A stretch of DNA of 64,000 bases from Rhyzopertha dominica. Its lineage: Eukaryota; Arthropoda; Insecta; Coleoptera; Bostrichidae. Below the pieces are notes generated by a model. It ran no database searches. It had not been told where the DNA came from and was given only the letters and a program-made list of their open reading frames with translations. The stretch's first letter is position 1. Each line of letters opens with the position of its first letter. The position numbers and the translations under genes were made by a program. The stretch lies in assembly GCA_025024175.1 (NCBI GenBank), contig QCXZ01000003.1, positions 34,372,257 through 34,436,256 on the forward strand, in the 5' to 3' direction. Shown one piece after another: positions 1 through 10,460 of this stretch.

Positions 1-639
1 TTAATTTTCCGTCAGCGATGAGGATGTTCTGTTTTTAATTTTATTTTCCTATTATGCCAATGTAATTTTACAATTCTCTAGTATCGGCTTACTCATATTA
101 TGGAAGTCAGAGGGCCATGTCAGTTTAGTCATTTTTTAAATTTTAAATGCTATGATATAAATTTATTTTTATACCTAGTATATTTCAGGAGCACTTTTGA
201 TTTTTCACATTCAAATTGGAGCGACCCTTAACCATTTTGGGACGTGGACGTAGATAGAGGGGCGTTTGTTAAGTCAAACACCCACAAAAAACCTAACTTG
301 TAATTCTACCTTTACAGATTATTTCGGAAACCTGATTAGATTCAGTATGACCACCGGTATAAAACGTGTCCAAACTCAACCAAAACAAAGAGTAACATTG
401 ATTAAAATATAACTTAAGACTTGTCTGACATTTTGGCAAGAATGTATTTATGTAAAACTAGGTCTTGTGTGATACTAACCTAAAAAATTACAAACGTATG
501 TGTTTTACTTATTTTTTTATTAATTATCTATAACTATTTCTAAATAGTGAACCAAGCAGATAACATAAATCCTAAATTCATTTGTAATTTATCCATCACG
601 TGAAATTAGAAAAAGATGGACCATCTCAACCAAACAAAA
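1..639. other. AT-rich sequence without recognisable gene
   Basis: No open frame longer than chance, no repeat family and no transposon protein trace was recognised on either strand. Confidence 0.6.
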
Positions 640-1065
640 GGGTTACGAAAATAGACTTTCCCAACAGGTGTTCATCCAGCCCGGCAAGGAAGGAAGAGGG
701 GGTAGAAACGCCTGCAATGCAAACAATTTCACCGAAACGGCTGAACGCAAACATGCAAGAGGAGAATTAAGTTAGATATTTAATTACGCCTCGGCGGTGG
801 CGTGCACTTTTATTAATTTCACACGTGACCCTGGTGGCGACAGTTTCCGGGATGGTTCTTTGTCCCGAGTGTACGATCGATGTCCCGGAGCCAGGTACGG
901 CCATTGTCTTAGCCAGGAGTGAATGCAAAAGGAAAGAGAGCGTTTAATTTAACTCTTCAGGTGATAAGGTCTGGCACGAAGGAGGGAGAAAATGCAAGGT
1001 ATCGTGCAGGGTGCATAACTGCTGTATAATGGATGTTCTGCGAACCTGCGAGGGCTCCGACGTTG
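640..1065. promoter_or_regulatory. Candidate cis-regulatory island
   Basis: This stretch is clearly less AT-rich than its flanks and contains no open frame of note. It holds a homeodomain-type TTTAATTACG near 778, a CACGTG E-box in TTTCACACGTGACC near 820, and a TTTAATTTAA stretch near 944. Such compact GC-balanced islands in AT-rich insect DNA are often conserved enhancers. That reading is inference; a tandem of unannotated non-coding RNA or an old repeat is also possible. Confidence 0.3.
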
Positions 1066-2140
1066 GTGTTAGTCTTTAAGAAGTGTTAAATACATTTAAA
1101 TACATCACGAAGTATTATACATTTTTCTTTGATGTCAGCACATCTGTAAGTAGAAGAAAAAATAATTCAAACAAATAAATAAATACAGAATAAAAAACGG
1201 TAATAACTGATGAAGTTTAAAATCCGTAGATACTTTATAACATACAATGTATGATGTAAAGCCATTAAGAACACTAATAAGATCGTGGATATATTTCTTT
1301 TAGTAACAGTGCGAATTAGAGGAATATGTAATTACTTCTCAAACATATTAGAGAAGTAGTGAAACTTATTTATATATACTTTCTTTTAAATGAAAGACGG
1401 TACAAAATTAATAGAGTAGGCAAAAAGCGATACGTAATGTTGTAGATAATAACATAACAGAGAACCAGTCAAACGATAAGAAGTCATACAGTTTGTTTTG
1501 AATCAAAACAAACTTCCTGAGAGGAAAATGTAGTATTCTACTTGCTTATTGGTTTTAAAAAGGTGAAAATGACAAAAAAACACAAATTTAAAAATAACAA
1601 ATATTGCTGCGTGAACGTTTTATTTTATAACTCATGAGACATATATGTACATTTAAAAAAAAATAATATTAGCAACTTTTTAAAAAACAATATTGGTTTA
1701 ATCACTAATCAGCTTTTATCATCATCCCTATGTCACTATCATTAATTTCTATAATTAGTCCATGCACAAAATTTTGTCGGTAAATGTCTTCAACATTTTT
1801 TAACGTGTCTTATAAAATTAGACCAATTTTCTTTTATTTTATAAATCATGCGACATAAACATTAAAAGATAAAATAATAATATTAACACTTTTTTATAAT
1901 TTTAATTAGCATACTTAAATAAATTGTTCGTTCGATCTGCAGTTCTTTTGAATGTTTCCATAAATAAAAGACGCAATCCCTCATAGCACGAACGTCAGTG
2001 GCGAGATCTAGCACATCGAGCACCCTATGCAAGTGCATATTTGCGTCTATCATATATCTATTACATATATTAAACAAATCTGTCTTGGTACATGTAGCTA
2101 ATATAAAGATAATAATTCCTTAATCAAGAACCAGTTTGGA
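1066..2140. other. AT-rich sequence without recognisable gene
   Basis: Apart from the short palindrome at 1,491-1,513 nothing was recognised. The 64-codon minus frame at 1,883-2,077 has no family resemblance and is treated as chance. Confidence 0.55.
1491..1513. repeat. Perfect 11-bp palindrome arms with 1-bp centre
   Basis: GTTTGTTTTGA at 1,491-1,501 is followed after one A by its exact reverse complement TCAAAACAAAC at 1,503-1,513. It could form a small cruciform or be a dimeric protein-binding site. No TSD or longer element was seen around it. Confidence 0.6.
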
Positions 2141-2340
2141 TGATTTCGATTGGGGTGTTTTAAAGAGATACATCCCAAATTTTTACATTACGGAGAAGAG
2201 GGTTCCGACAGTAAAACGTATTCTTCAAAAATTCACAAGGATGCAATGAAACAATGGATGTTTGGATTTTATATGTAGGATGACAAGACTTAAAGAAGAA
2301 TTAAAACTGCATATTTCACGAATAAAAACCAAGCTAAATC
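2130..2340 (+). pseudogene. Tc1/mariner-superfamily transposase relic, N-terminal part
   Basis: A frame from 2,145 to 2,247 reads FDWGVLKRYIPNFY followed by TEKRVPTVKRILQKF. This is the pattern of the early helix-turn-helix region of insect transposases in the Tc1/mariner (IS630-like) superfamily, where a 'FDL..LRR.I..FY..EKR.PT..KL' block is common. The frame is closed by TGA directly afterwards and later codons only loosely resemble the family, so this is a truncated, decayed copy. No DDE residues and no terminal inverted repeat could be located nearby. The family match is from memory of the motif and is moderately secure. Confidence 0.45.
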
Positions 2341-4528
2341 TAGCATTTTTAAAAGCATGATAATGGGATTTTGTATACAAGGATACTTCCAAATTTTATT
2401 TGTATATCATTGTACAAAAAATCTATGATGGGCTTTATTGTATAATAATTCTATGGCAGTTAAAATCATACTCAAGATTAAATATAATTTTTACATTTTC
2501 ATAATATCCTATACATGGTGGGCGGATAAGTACTTACGAGTATATAGTCAGCCAAACTTTAGGTGGGTTTTATTTATTTGTGTTGGGAAAAATTACCATG
2601 CACCACTCTCTCCACTTTAACTATGTACGTAGCACATAAATGAGCTGTAGGTAACTGCTCTTTGAACATTTTCTTTCAGCTGCAAGACTTTTACAGCCTT
2701 CATAATTAATACTGATATACGAGCTATCGTTTCTTCTTGATTAGTTTAAACTACTGTTCTTATTCATATCATCGCATTACAAATAAACAGGAGAGTGTTT
2801 TTCCCTCTTATTTATCTAAATGCTTTTTATTGTTTTTTATATTATTATTGTACCTGTGTATTTAGAAAGGTATATTACCAGTTATCATGGAAATAATATG
2901 GGACGTCAGCTAAGATGTTTCACAATAGTTAGCCAACGCAGTTCTTTAAGCTGTCAGAACAAGACAGCAAGAGGAAACGTGTTCCAGATTGTTTTTTTGT
3001 TCTTTGTTTTTATGGCGAACTGCGATGATAAGGAAAACTTGCACTATTGTTCTATATTCTGTTTTACTTATTATGTATATGTTGAATATTAATGAGATAA
3101 TAATCTAGGAAAGGTAAACTTCGTCCAAAATTCATCAGAACACAGTAGTGTCATTTAATTACTAAAGTCAATATTACTATTTCAGCAGAGATCAACAGGC
3201 TACATTCTCAGAATGTCACACCTTACTGTTACGCATGACGCATCTGGGTGTTCGTTTAAAATTTCCTGCGATTAACCAATTTCAGGGATAATACCGACCT
3301 ATTCCTACTGTATTACACAAAACTGTTATTACCAGCTCTGACTCCCAAGATCACGTTTCGTACAAGAATGAAACCAATGATGTTAAATTTTACAAAGCTT
3401 ACCGATCCATGCTGTTCTCGTAAGTAAAAGTAAGTTAGAACGACCTTTGCTATTTGGGATTCAAATTAAATAAATGATAACTGACATGACAATAAAACAT
3501 CGGCAACTGGCACTACTCCAGCTATTATTTTTAACAAGCGTCTCGCTTCTCGAAAGTTGTTTCCAATGTTTGTGTCAACCAGTAAACATTCTAAATTAAC
3601 TAAACGGTGTGGATTACCTGTTCAAACCTTCAATTAACAAAATTTGTACGTGCTCTAATGAAATGAACTAATAGTAGTCGGTGACAGTCAAGGTCTTTCA
3701 TCATGGCCGTTAGGTAATAAGAAACTCATACTAGAGCGACTCTTTTACTGCGTGGATGAACTTCCTGTCACAGAGAGTGCTAATCAGACGATGGAATAGT
3801 ATGAACATTTGTTTTGGTAAACGGATCCGACGAAGTTGTATTTACAAGCACAAGGAAAATGCATATCTATTAAATATGAATAAATATGTAGGTAGCAAAA
3901 TTTTGTATTACGATTAAAGTTTGCGTCAATTAGTCCAATAGTGTAAGAATATGGTGACAGGAACCTTATAGATACACAGAAAATAATATTAAAGAAATAA
4001 GTCACAACAAATGTAAAAAACTTTCGGTATACTTATTATAATTGCAGATTATAATCTTAAGGATAACATTGACTCCTATTTACTATTCTATGCTGTTGTT
4101 ATCGCTTGTTACCATATAGGAAATTGAAATAAGTAGATAGTATAATTTTTTTACTATATTGAGAAAAGGGCTTATTTCTAACAAGTAAAACTTATTTAAT
4201 GGCAATAAGTAATAGAATTCTATTTGCCTTATGTAATTTTGAAGTAATACAATGATTTACTTGACCTACGAATTTGCCACAATTAAAGAATATGATTATA
4301 CGATCTGTTGGTTTGTTAATTCTTTTTTATTTATTTTTAGAATTTTTTTTTAGCGTCGAATAAAAGCAGAATTTTGACCACGCCCAAGACCAGCCGTTAT
4401 AAGGACAAGTTCTGCATGTTTTAAGAAACAAAATACGGAAAATTAACAATATTTTGATTTGCCTCACTTCATGTGGTATCCAAATATAACTGTTGTGAAA
4501 TTTCCAAGTGGCTTCAAACTAAATTAGA
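2341..4528. other. AT-rich sequence without recognisable gene
   Basis: Short frames at 2,438-2,620, 2,820-3,092 and 3,784-4,005 are AT-driven, hydrophobic or Lys/Asn-rich, and show no family motif. Nothing else was recognised. Confidence 0.55.
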
Positions 4529-4602
4529 CTGATGTTCGCTGAGGAAATTTTAATCAAAACCGAAACGTAGGAATAATATCAATAAATATGGTTTAATCAA
4601 AA
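4529..4602 (+). mobile_element. LINE 3'-tail-like fragment
   Basis: The segment has the order CTGATG, a short variable spacer, then AAAACCGAAACGTAGG and ATCAATAAATATGG. The 'CTGATGA...CCGAAACGT...AATAAA' layout is typical of the 3' untranslated end of jockey-like and related insect non-LTR retrotransposons. No reverse transcriptase is preserved upstream, so this would be a 5'-truncated copy. The match rests on a short motif only. Confidence 0.35.
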
Positions 4603-5373
4603 GCCTGCTTTAATTGATGCATCTTCAGCTAAAATTTCTAAAAACAAATTTAAACCGTACTAACTACTAAATACAAAATTTTAATTCGCTGTTTACATTA
4701 TGCATTTGTTTGTGGGAAATAAATCAAATATCCCACTGAGTCAGTAAGTTATTAGACTAACAATTTTTGTCAATGTTTGAATACCTGTGTTTTATTTTAA
4801 AAATACGTTTTTCTTGATACGAGCTACGATGTCTTAATATTTGATTGAGAAGTTGAGTTTAGGCAGTATAGTATTGTATATCTGTTGTATACGACATTCA
4901 GCACTTCCGTCTATGCCATGGTAGGTGTTTTTTATGGCCTATAGATACCTATATAGCTAACAGTTTCAGTTTTACAGTCAAAAAATGTACACATACTTTC
5001 ACTCAAGGTAAGAATTCTAGAAATTGCATGTTCATTTGTAACACCATGTAACATGCACATTCAAATAGCCACCCAAATCTATGGATGCTTGCCATCAGGA
5101 TTTTTGGCAAAACTGTTCTCAAACTATTACAATAATAATGCTTAAAACCGTCAATTATTAATATTATATACAAGGAATTAGCAAAAATTTCTACAGTAGT
5201 TTTAAAATTATATACCATAATTGTCATACATACATTTGCGGTAAAAACACGTATTACTTTTTCGAATAATACTTAGCCAAGTCGGTCACTTTACGAAACA
5301 TCCATAGTCCATAGATGAATATTTGCTATTTAACCATTTATATACTTGTAATGTTATTTGCCTATTGTATTTT

Positions 5374-5420
5374 AGCACTGATGATGGCCACTGAGTGAGA
5401 CGATGGAATAGGGCATTGTT
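5374..5420 (+). mobile_element. Possible LINE 3'-tail fragment
   Basis: GCACTGATGATGGCCACTG followed by GAGTGAGACGATGG resembles the 'CACTGATGATGG' motif found near the 3' end of many insect non-LTR retrotransposons. The downstream GACGATGGAATAG also occurs at 3,788. No coding remnant is adjacent. Weak evidence. Confidence 0.22.
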
Positions 5421-6631
5421 GTTTCTTTTACCTACTTCTTTTTATAATATGAACCTTTAATATCAACGAAAACAGAAACCCTTTATCGTTGATTGGTCGC
5501 GAACTGCATTAGACATCAACGCCATTGTCAATAGATATTTCGATTTGCTCGGTGGTTAAGTGTGTTACATTGAAATAATGAATGCTAGATACCTAATTAT
5601 AATCACACCTTCAACACATACTTAATACATAGTACTGATAAATAAATGAAAGGGTATGTTTTCCACATCAACTAAATATTGAATAAAATAGTGTTCGCAG
5701 TTTATCCTGAAAATTAATTCATTGCATACGAATATATTGTGCATACCTATATGTCAGAATATAGAAATATTTCAAGGGTCAGTAGGTAAGCACTCACCCC
5801 AAATTCACCTGTACCTGGTTAAAACGCGCTTTCACGTAAAAAATCAACAAAACACGCTTAACAGCAGATTTATCTTTGTGTAATGTTTGGAAAGGACTTT
5901 TTCTGTAGAGGGAACTTTTTGTTGTTCTGGCTTTCTACAGCTAGCTACATACAACAAGCTGTGTATGAGGTATTTGGTATTTTCATGGTTAAACACGTTT
6001 CCTGTTAATGATTTTCAATTAATTCCTTTTATTGGCAATATTTCGACCATACCTAGTTCATTTATTATCTTCCCGACCGTGTTGTGTTTCTAATATTCCG
6101 GTGTTTAATTTATATTGACTGTGTTTTGACAATGTTCATGTTTCAAATTATCGGTGCCCCTGCAGTAACAGAGCAGGGCCAAATTTAATCTTACACTTCG
6201 GAATTCGGAATCAGTCCAAAAAAATGAAATAATGTGTTAGGACATCATCCATCGTAAGTAACTAACTATAGATAGATAAAATACGTAGTCAACGATTTTA
6301 CCCGTTTAAAATTGTTAAGGAAAAAAACATCTATAGAAATTTAGACTTGTATAGATATGTAAGTAGACACATAAACTAAAAGTCAGATGCATGATGCATT
6401 CGATGCTCAAAAGAATACTACGAGTAAAATATGAATAAGTATCTAAACATCAACCAATTGAATCTAAAAGATTCGAACAGTTATGCTATAGCTATATCTA
6501 TAACGCATATTTTTATTTGTATCTAAGTACCTAAATAATGAGCACACAAATGCATACGTACCTATATTGTATGTACTAAATATCTATACCTATAAGGTAA
6601 TCTGTTTAAAATGTTAAGAAGTTGTAGGACT

Positions 6632-6650
6632 TTCTGGCTTGCAGCCAGAA
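6632..6650. repeat. Short perfect hairpin
   Basis: TTCTGGCT (6,632-6,639) and its reverse complement AGCCAGAA (6,643-6,650) are separated by TGC. A related GATTCTGGCAA occurs about 60 bp downstream. The stem is too short for a pre-miRNA; its role is unknown. Confidence 0.5.
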
Positions 6651-6945
6651 TCTCGTCAGCCATGTCATATCATGAAAACTGATAAAGGCAGGTGGCTGGC
6701 AAGATTCTGGCAATAAGCATTTAAAAAAGCAAACATCACGATAATTATGAAGAGGTTCTATAACCTTTCTACCGTTTCTGTTATTTAAAAATGTCCTAAT
6801 TCTGTAAATATTTGTTCCGTTCCCGTTATGTCAAATTTTTACTTCCTAGTTGCCTTCAAAGAAAGCTTCACTTAGAAATCATCGTGCTATTAACTATTCT
6901 ATAGGTAGGTATAGATACTTTTGGAATGTCAATACCGGAGTGCAA

Positions 6946-7350
6946 TTAACCAGAAAAAGCCCCCGAAACCCGAGCCCGTGCAAAGGAGCAAGAACAAAGG
7001 CGACGAAATAAAAAGCGGGAGAAACGGAAAATCGTCCGTTTATGAAACAATCTCAATAGGTGGGTAGGTGGGTTAACACACGGCTGCAGAACCAGAGGTT
7101 TCGGAACCATGCAGGTTCATTCTCCTACATCAACAATGCCCGCGAGAGACCTCAGCCATTGGTCGAATAGGCCACGCCCCCCGCGACTTGTCACCTACCG
7201 GTATGCAAATGTCCCCCTCTACTGCCGGCAACCCGCAACACACAGCCTCCTCCAAAGAACCAGCTATCCGCATCACAAGACGCTGCTGCTCCGGAACGGC
7301 CCGGCCGTACGCGGCCCGAGGTCCTCGGGTCACAGCTTCACCACTAGGAA
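6946..7350. promoter_or_regulatory. Candidate regulatory island with CCAAT, GC-box and octamer motifs
   Basis: One of the most GC-rich blocks of the window. Readable sites are CCATTGGTCG (CCAAT box, about 7,156), GGCCACGCCCCCC (GC/CACCC box, about 7,170) and a perfect POU octamer ATGCAAAT at 7,203-7,210. Both strands have open frames here (plus 7,109-7,480, minus 7,130-7,333), but they overlap, have no recognisable domain and reflect low stop-codon density. It could be a promoter, an enhancer or an unrecognised 5' exon. Nothing in the sequence shows a transcription start. Confidence 0.35.
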
Positions 7351-8639
7351 TGGTAACAGATCGTCACAAAATCTAGGAAACAAAAATCACCTATGGGCCC
7401 TAAATAACAATTTTCAAAAGAGTATACGTCAAACACTTAATTCTTCCTTCTTCTGCGATGATGTCCTTATAAGTGAATAAGAATTTACTTTCGTCTGCTT
7501 GTGTAAGGAAATTTAACCGATACAACTGTATTTATTTCCTATACACGATTTGAATGCAGCAATTGATTTAAATAGCATGAGATGAGTATCTATAGGTATA
7601 TTTATCTAAACTAAGTTAATCATAAAATTAGTTACAGATTCAGTTTCTTATTGTCTAAACCATATACATTTTGTAGACACTGTACACTATATAATGTACC
7701 TAAGTATTTACAGGAATACAAACAGCTAACATGTAACGTCTGAGCTTCTGAATGGTTATTTATAAAAGTGTTTCATTAACTAAAAAAAGGTATGGCGGTA
7801 TAGATAAGTACTAATTACTGAATACATTCATTGAATTCATTACATGATACCTAGTACGTTTAGCAAAACTAAAAGAGCACTTTTTACTGACCGATAAAAA
7901 NNGTTTCCGATGTCAAAAGTTTCTTCACCCCAAATATTTGTCATTTCATCTTCCTGATGTGGGAATAATTTTATAATTGTGGTAAAAACTGACGATGTGG
8001 ACATTTGGCAGCTGATAATTTAGCACGTCGCGACTTTTTCCCTCCACCAATAAAAAGTAATTAAAACATTACTCAGCGAAATTTATGCGAAAAATGTGCC
8101 TCTATTTGATTCCCTTCCAAGCCCGAGCATTGTTTTCCGATGGCACTCTGCCAGATAAGTTTCTTATTAGGATATATGTTAAATGTATAGTTAGCGCACA
8201 TGGGTTCTTCCCCCCTCTCGTAATTACGCCGCCCCTCTCCTGGCCAGTGNGCACACTTGGTCAGATCAACTCGACCAGCGAACCAAACGGCACGGCTTTC
8301 ATGCACACGCGGTCGCGAAATNTCCTGCCGGCAACGTGCACCCTATAGTCTGTTTATGTGCGTTGTCCTCAAGATGTGCCCCTGTTTACCTAGAACTAGC
8401 AAACTGAGGCTTATCTAAACGTGCCGTGTGGCAGTCTGACGCTGTTTTAACATGCATGGATAAAATATAATGTGTATAGTGTTTTTAACACGTTGTGATG
8501 AGTGAAACATTTTTGTTAGTGTGTGTTTTAGAACTAGCGCAACATGACATGCGACAGAACGTCTAAACATGAGATTTGTAAGTCTTAGTTTTTATAAAAG
8601 TAATTATAAAACATGCAAATCAAATTTTCATTTATGAAA
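7351..8639. other. Mostly AT-rich, no recognisable gene
   Basis: A moderately GC-rich patch at 8,190-8,350 carries N positions and overlapping frames on both strands but no domain. An ATGCAAAT octamer lies at 8,613-8,620. Nothing else was recognised. Confidence 0.5.
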
Positions 8640-9660
8640 ATCGTATTTGCGTAAGCGCCTGAAGAGCGTCAATCATCAGTGACGAACTGTTCGACGGGTG
8701 GCCGGCTGTTAGCGGGGTAGCTACCCCCGGAGATCGAGCTACCTCTCGTTTTATACCGAAGATATTAAAAAATTCAACGTTCGCTTTTACATTGACTGTA
8801 CTTCTAATCTGCGCTGGCGTTGATGACTACCCCTAACATGCTTCCCAACCCCTATAAACAAGCAAGGCGCATGCGCCCTATTCTCATTACTTTACCGATT
8901 AATTAACTTGCATATTGCTCGCTCCCTCTAGCGCGAACAAATTAGCGGCCTCCGTCTCGCTCGCACTCATTTAGACCGCCGCTTGTTTTTATCCCGCTCC
9001 CGCCGCCAACGCTGAAAGCACTTCGTCTTAGTTCCTCTTATGGGGTATGTAATTTCATTCTGTGTCTGCCCTTAATGAAATGTAATTCTGTTTCGCTCTG
9101 GCGCAGTTAATGCCCGCCGGCGCTCCTTATTCTCGTTAATTTCCCGAAAATATGTTCAGGAACGTAAGGGAGCGTTGCACAGTCCGAAAGACATTCAATC
9201 TTTTGTTCGTTTAATATGCGAAAACTCCAATTCCGCCCGTCTTCGTCTCGCTCGCGCTCCCCCCAACCCCGTTTTGCTCTCTCTACTTCGCGGATGTAAA
9301 AAAGTAAGTTACGTCTTCGTCTTGCCGGTGGGTGGCTTATGGCTCTCTTACCCTTGGTAAGGTGGGGTGGACGGTAGCGCCATGCAAATGCGGCGAGCGT
9401 GCTAACTATCCGGCCGGCGCTCAACTCGGCGCCAGAACAGCGTCGGCGTCGCTGTGGAGCGCTACAATCAGTTACTNTAATTACCGTCGGGTTTTAATTG
9501 CTTTTGGTTACTTCTGCCTCCGCGTGTGTGTCACTGAAATGGTGTTTGATTAATCAAACCGTTCGCGAAGACGCGCGGGACTTTCTTTTGTATAAGCCGG
9601 AAGGAAACTTTCAGGACGCGCTCAATCGGCCGAATTTTATTAGCTCATCACATCCCCAGA
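8640..9660. promoter_or_regulatory. Large candidate cis-regulatory island
   Basis: About 1 kb of GC-balanced DNA with pyrimidine-rich tracts such as TCGCTCGCGCTCC and GCTCTCTCTAC (GAGA-type on the other strand), ATTAATTAAC near 8,900, TTAATGAAATG near 9,073, an ATGCAAAT octamer at 9,382-9,389 adjoining GCGCCAT (a Pho/YY1-like GCCAT core), and a perfect 16-bp palindrome at 9,544-9,559. The 105-codon minus frame at 9,107-9,424 is Arg-rich without a domain and looks like a by-product of composition. The mix of GAGA-like tracts, GCCAT and homeodomain sites fits an enhancer or Polycomb response element, but this is inference from motifs. Confidence 0.35.
9544..9559. repeat. Perfect 16-bp palindrome GTTTGATTAATCAAAC
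   Basis: An exact self-complementary site centred on TTAA that contains two head-to-head TGATTAAT-type homeodomain half-sites. It resembles paired-class or HNF1-like dimer sites. It lies inside the 8,640-9,660 island. Confidence 0.7.
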
Positions 9661-10460
9661 CATTAACATAAACAGCAATCGGCGTGTGCACCAATACAAA
9701 AAATATCAGGTGTGATAAAAAAATCGTAAACTTAAAATATATCACGTTGATTTTAACTGCATACAACATACATCTGAACAGGATCATGCGGAGCCGATGC
9801 AGTCGTCCTGACAGTTTGTGCCTTTCCGTGCACTATTATACTCCATCCCACTTAGCCGGCTGATCGTCTGGTCGACTGGCTTGACACCTACCGGGAAAGC
9901 CTGTAGTGACATGCTATGAAATAGTCTTTATTGCCTTCGGAATCGAATCACTATGAGTATTTTAAAACTATATCTCATGCTTTTATTTGATTACGTTTTA
10001 TTTTCGCGGCCGCTCGCGTAGGAGTAATTTACATAGTTATTGCGAACACTGAGGCACGCGGAGGATAAGTAACCATCCGCCGTGAGCATATTATAAACGG
10101 GGAGGAACGTCCGCGCTGATCGTCTGTTGTTCCAACAGATTCCCAATACAACGTGAATCCGTTTCCTTTTTTGTTTGCCAACGACGACTGACTTATTTTC
10201 GAACACCTTACAAGAGATTCATGGAATCCCCGGAATGCCAGCCGACAGAGCACAAGGTAAATCGCACGCATCCTGACGTTTTAATTGGCCCCTGTACACT
10301 CTCCATGTTTGCATGATACCGGGTGTAGTGCCGAAAAGTGATGACGCCTACGTGAACCCGGCACACTCGACGTTGTTTGTGTGTGGCCCACAATAAAACT
10401 CGTGGAGGAGGCATTGCCACGGTCAAAAGTTAAAAGGGGAGTTGAAGTGATGTTTACGTA
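9661..10460. promoter_or_regulatory. Weaker GC-balanced island
   Basis: From about 9,780 to 10,440 base composition is less AT-rich and includes CCGGCTGATCG, GCGGCCGCTCGCG (NotI-type site near 10,006) and GTGTGTGGCCCAC. Overlapping minus frames at 9,991-10,568 have no recognisable domain. Possibly an extension of the upstream regulatory block; weak. Confidence 0.2.

Larger units (their letters stand above)
4603..6945. other. AT-rich sequence, two minor motifs
   Basis: No gene was recognised. Frames at 5,003-5,227 (minus) and 5,887-6,093 (plus) look like chance. A LINE-tail-like piece (5,374-5,420) and a hairpin (6,632-6,650) are listed separately. Confidence 0.55.

Noticed and set aside
6632..6650. 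microRNA precursor
   Set aside because: The stem is 8 bp with a 3-nt loop and does not extend; far too short for Drosha processing.
7109..7480. 123-codon plus-strand frame, one of the two longest in the window
   Set aside because: No domain, Arg/Pro/Ser-rich from base composition, minus strand is open as well, and the GC-rich half ends in AT-rich sequence. Explained by low stop density in a GC-rich island.
9107..9424. 105-codon minus-strand frame
   Set aside because: Arg-rich because of CGC/GCG-rich sequence, no domain, overlaps regulatory-looking motifs.
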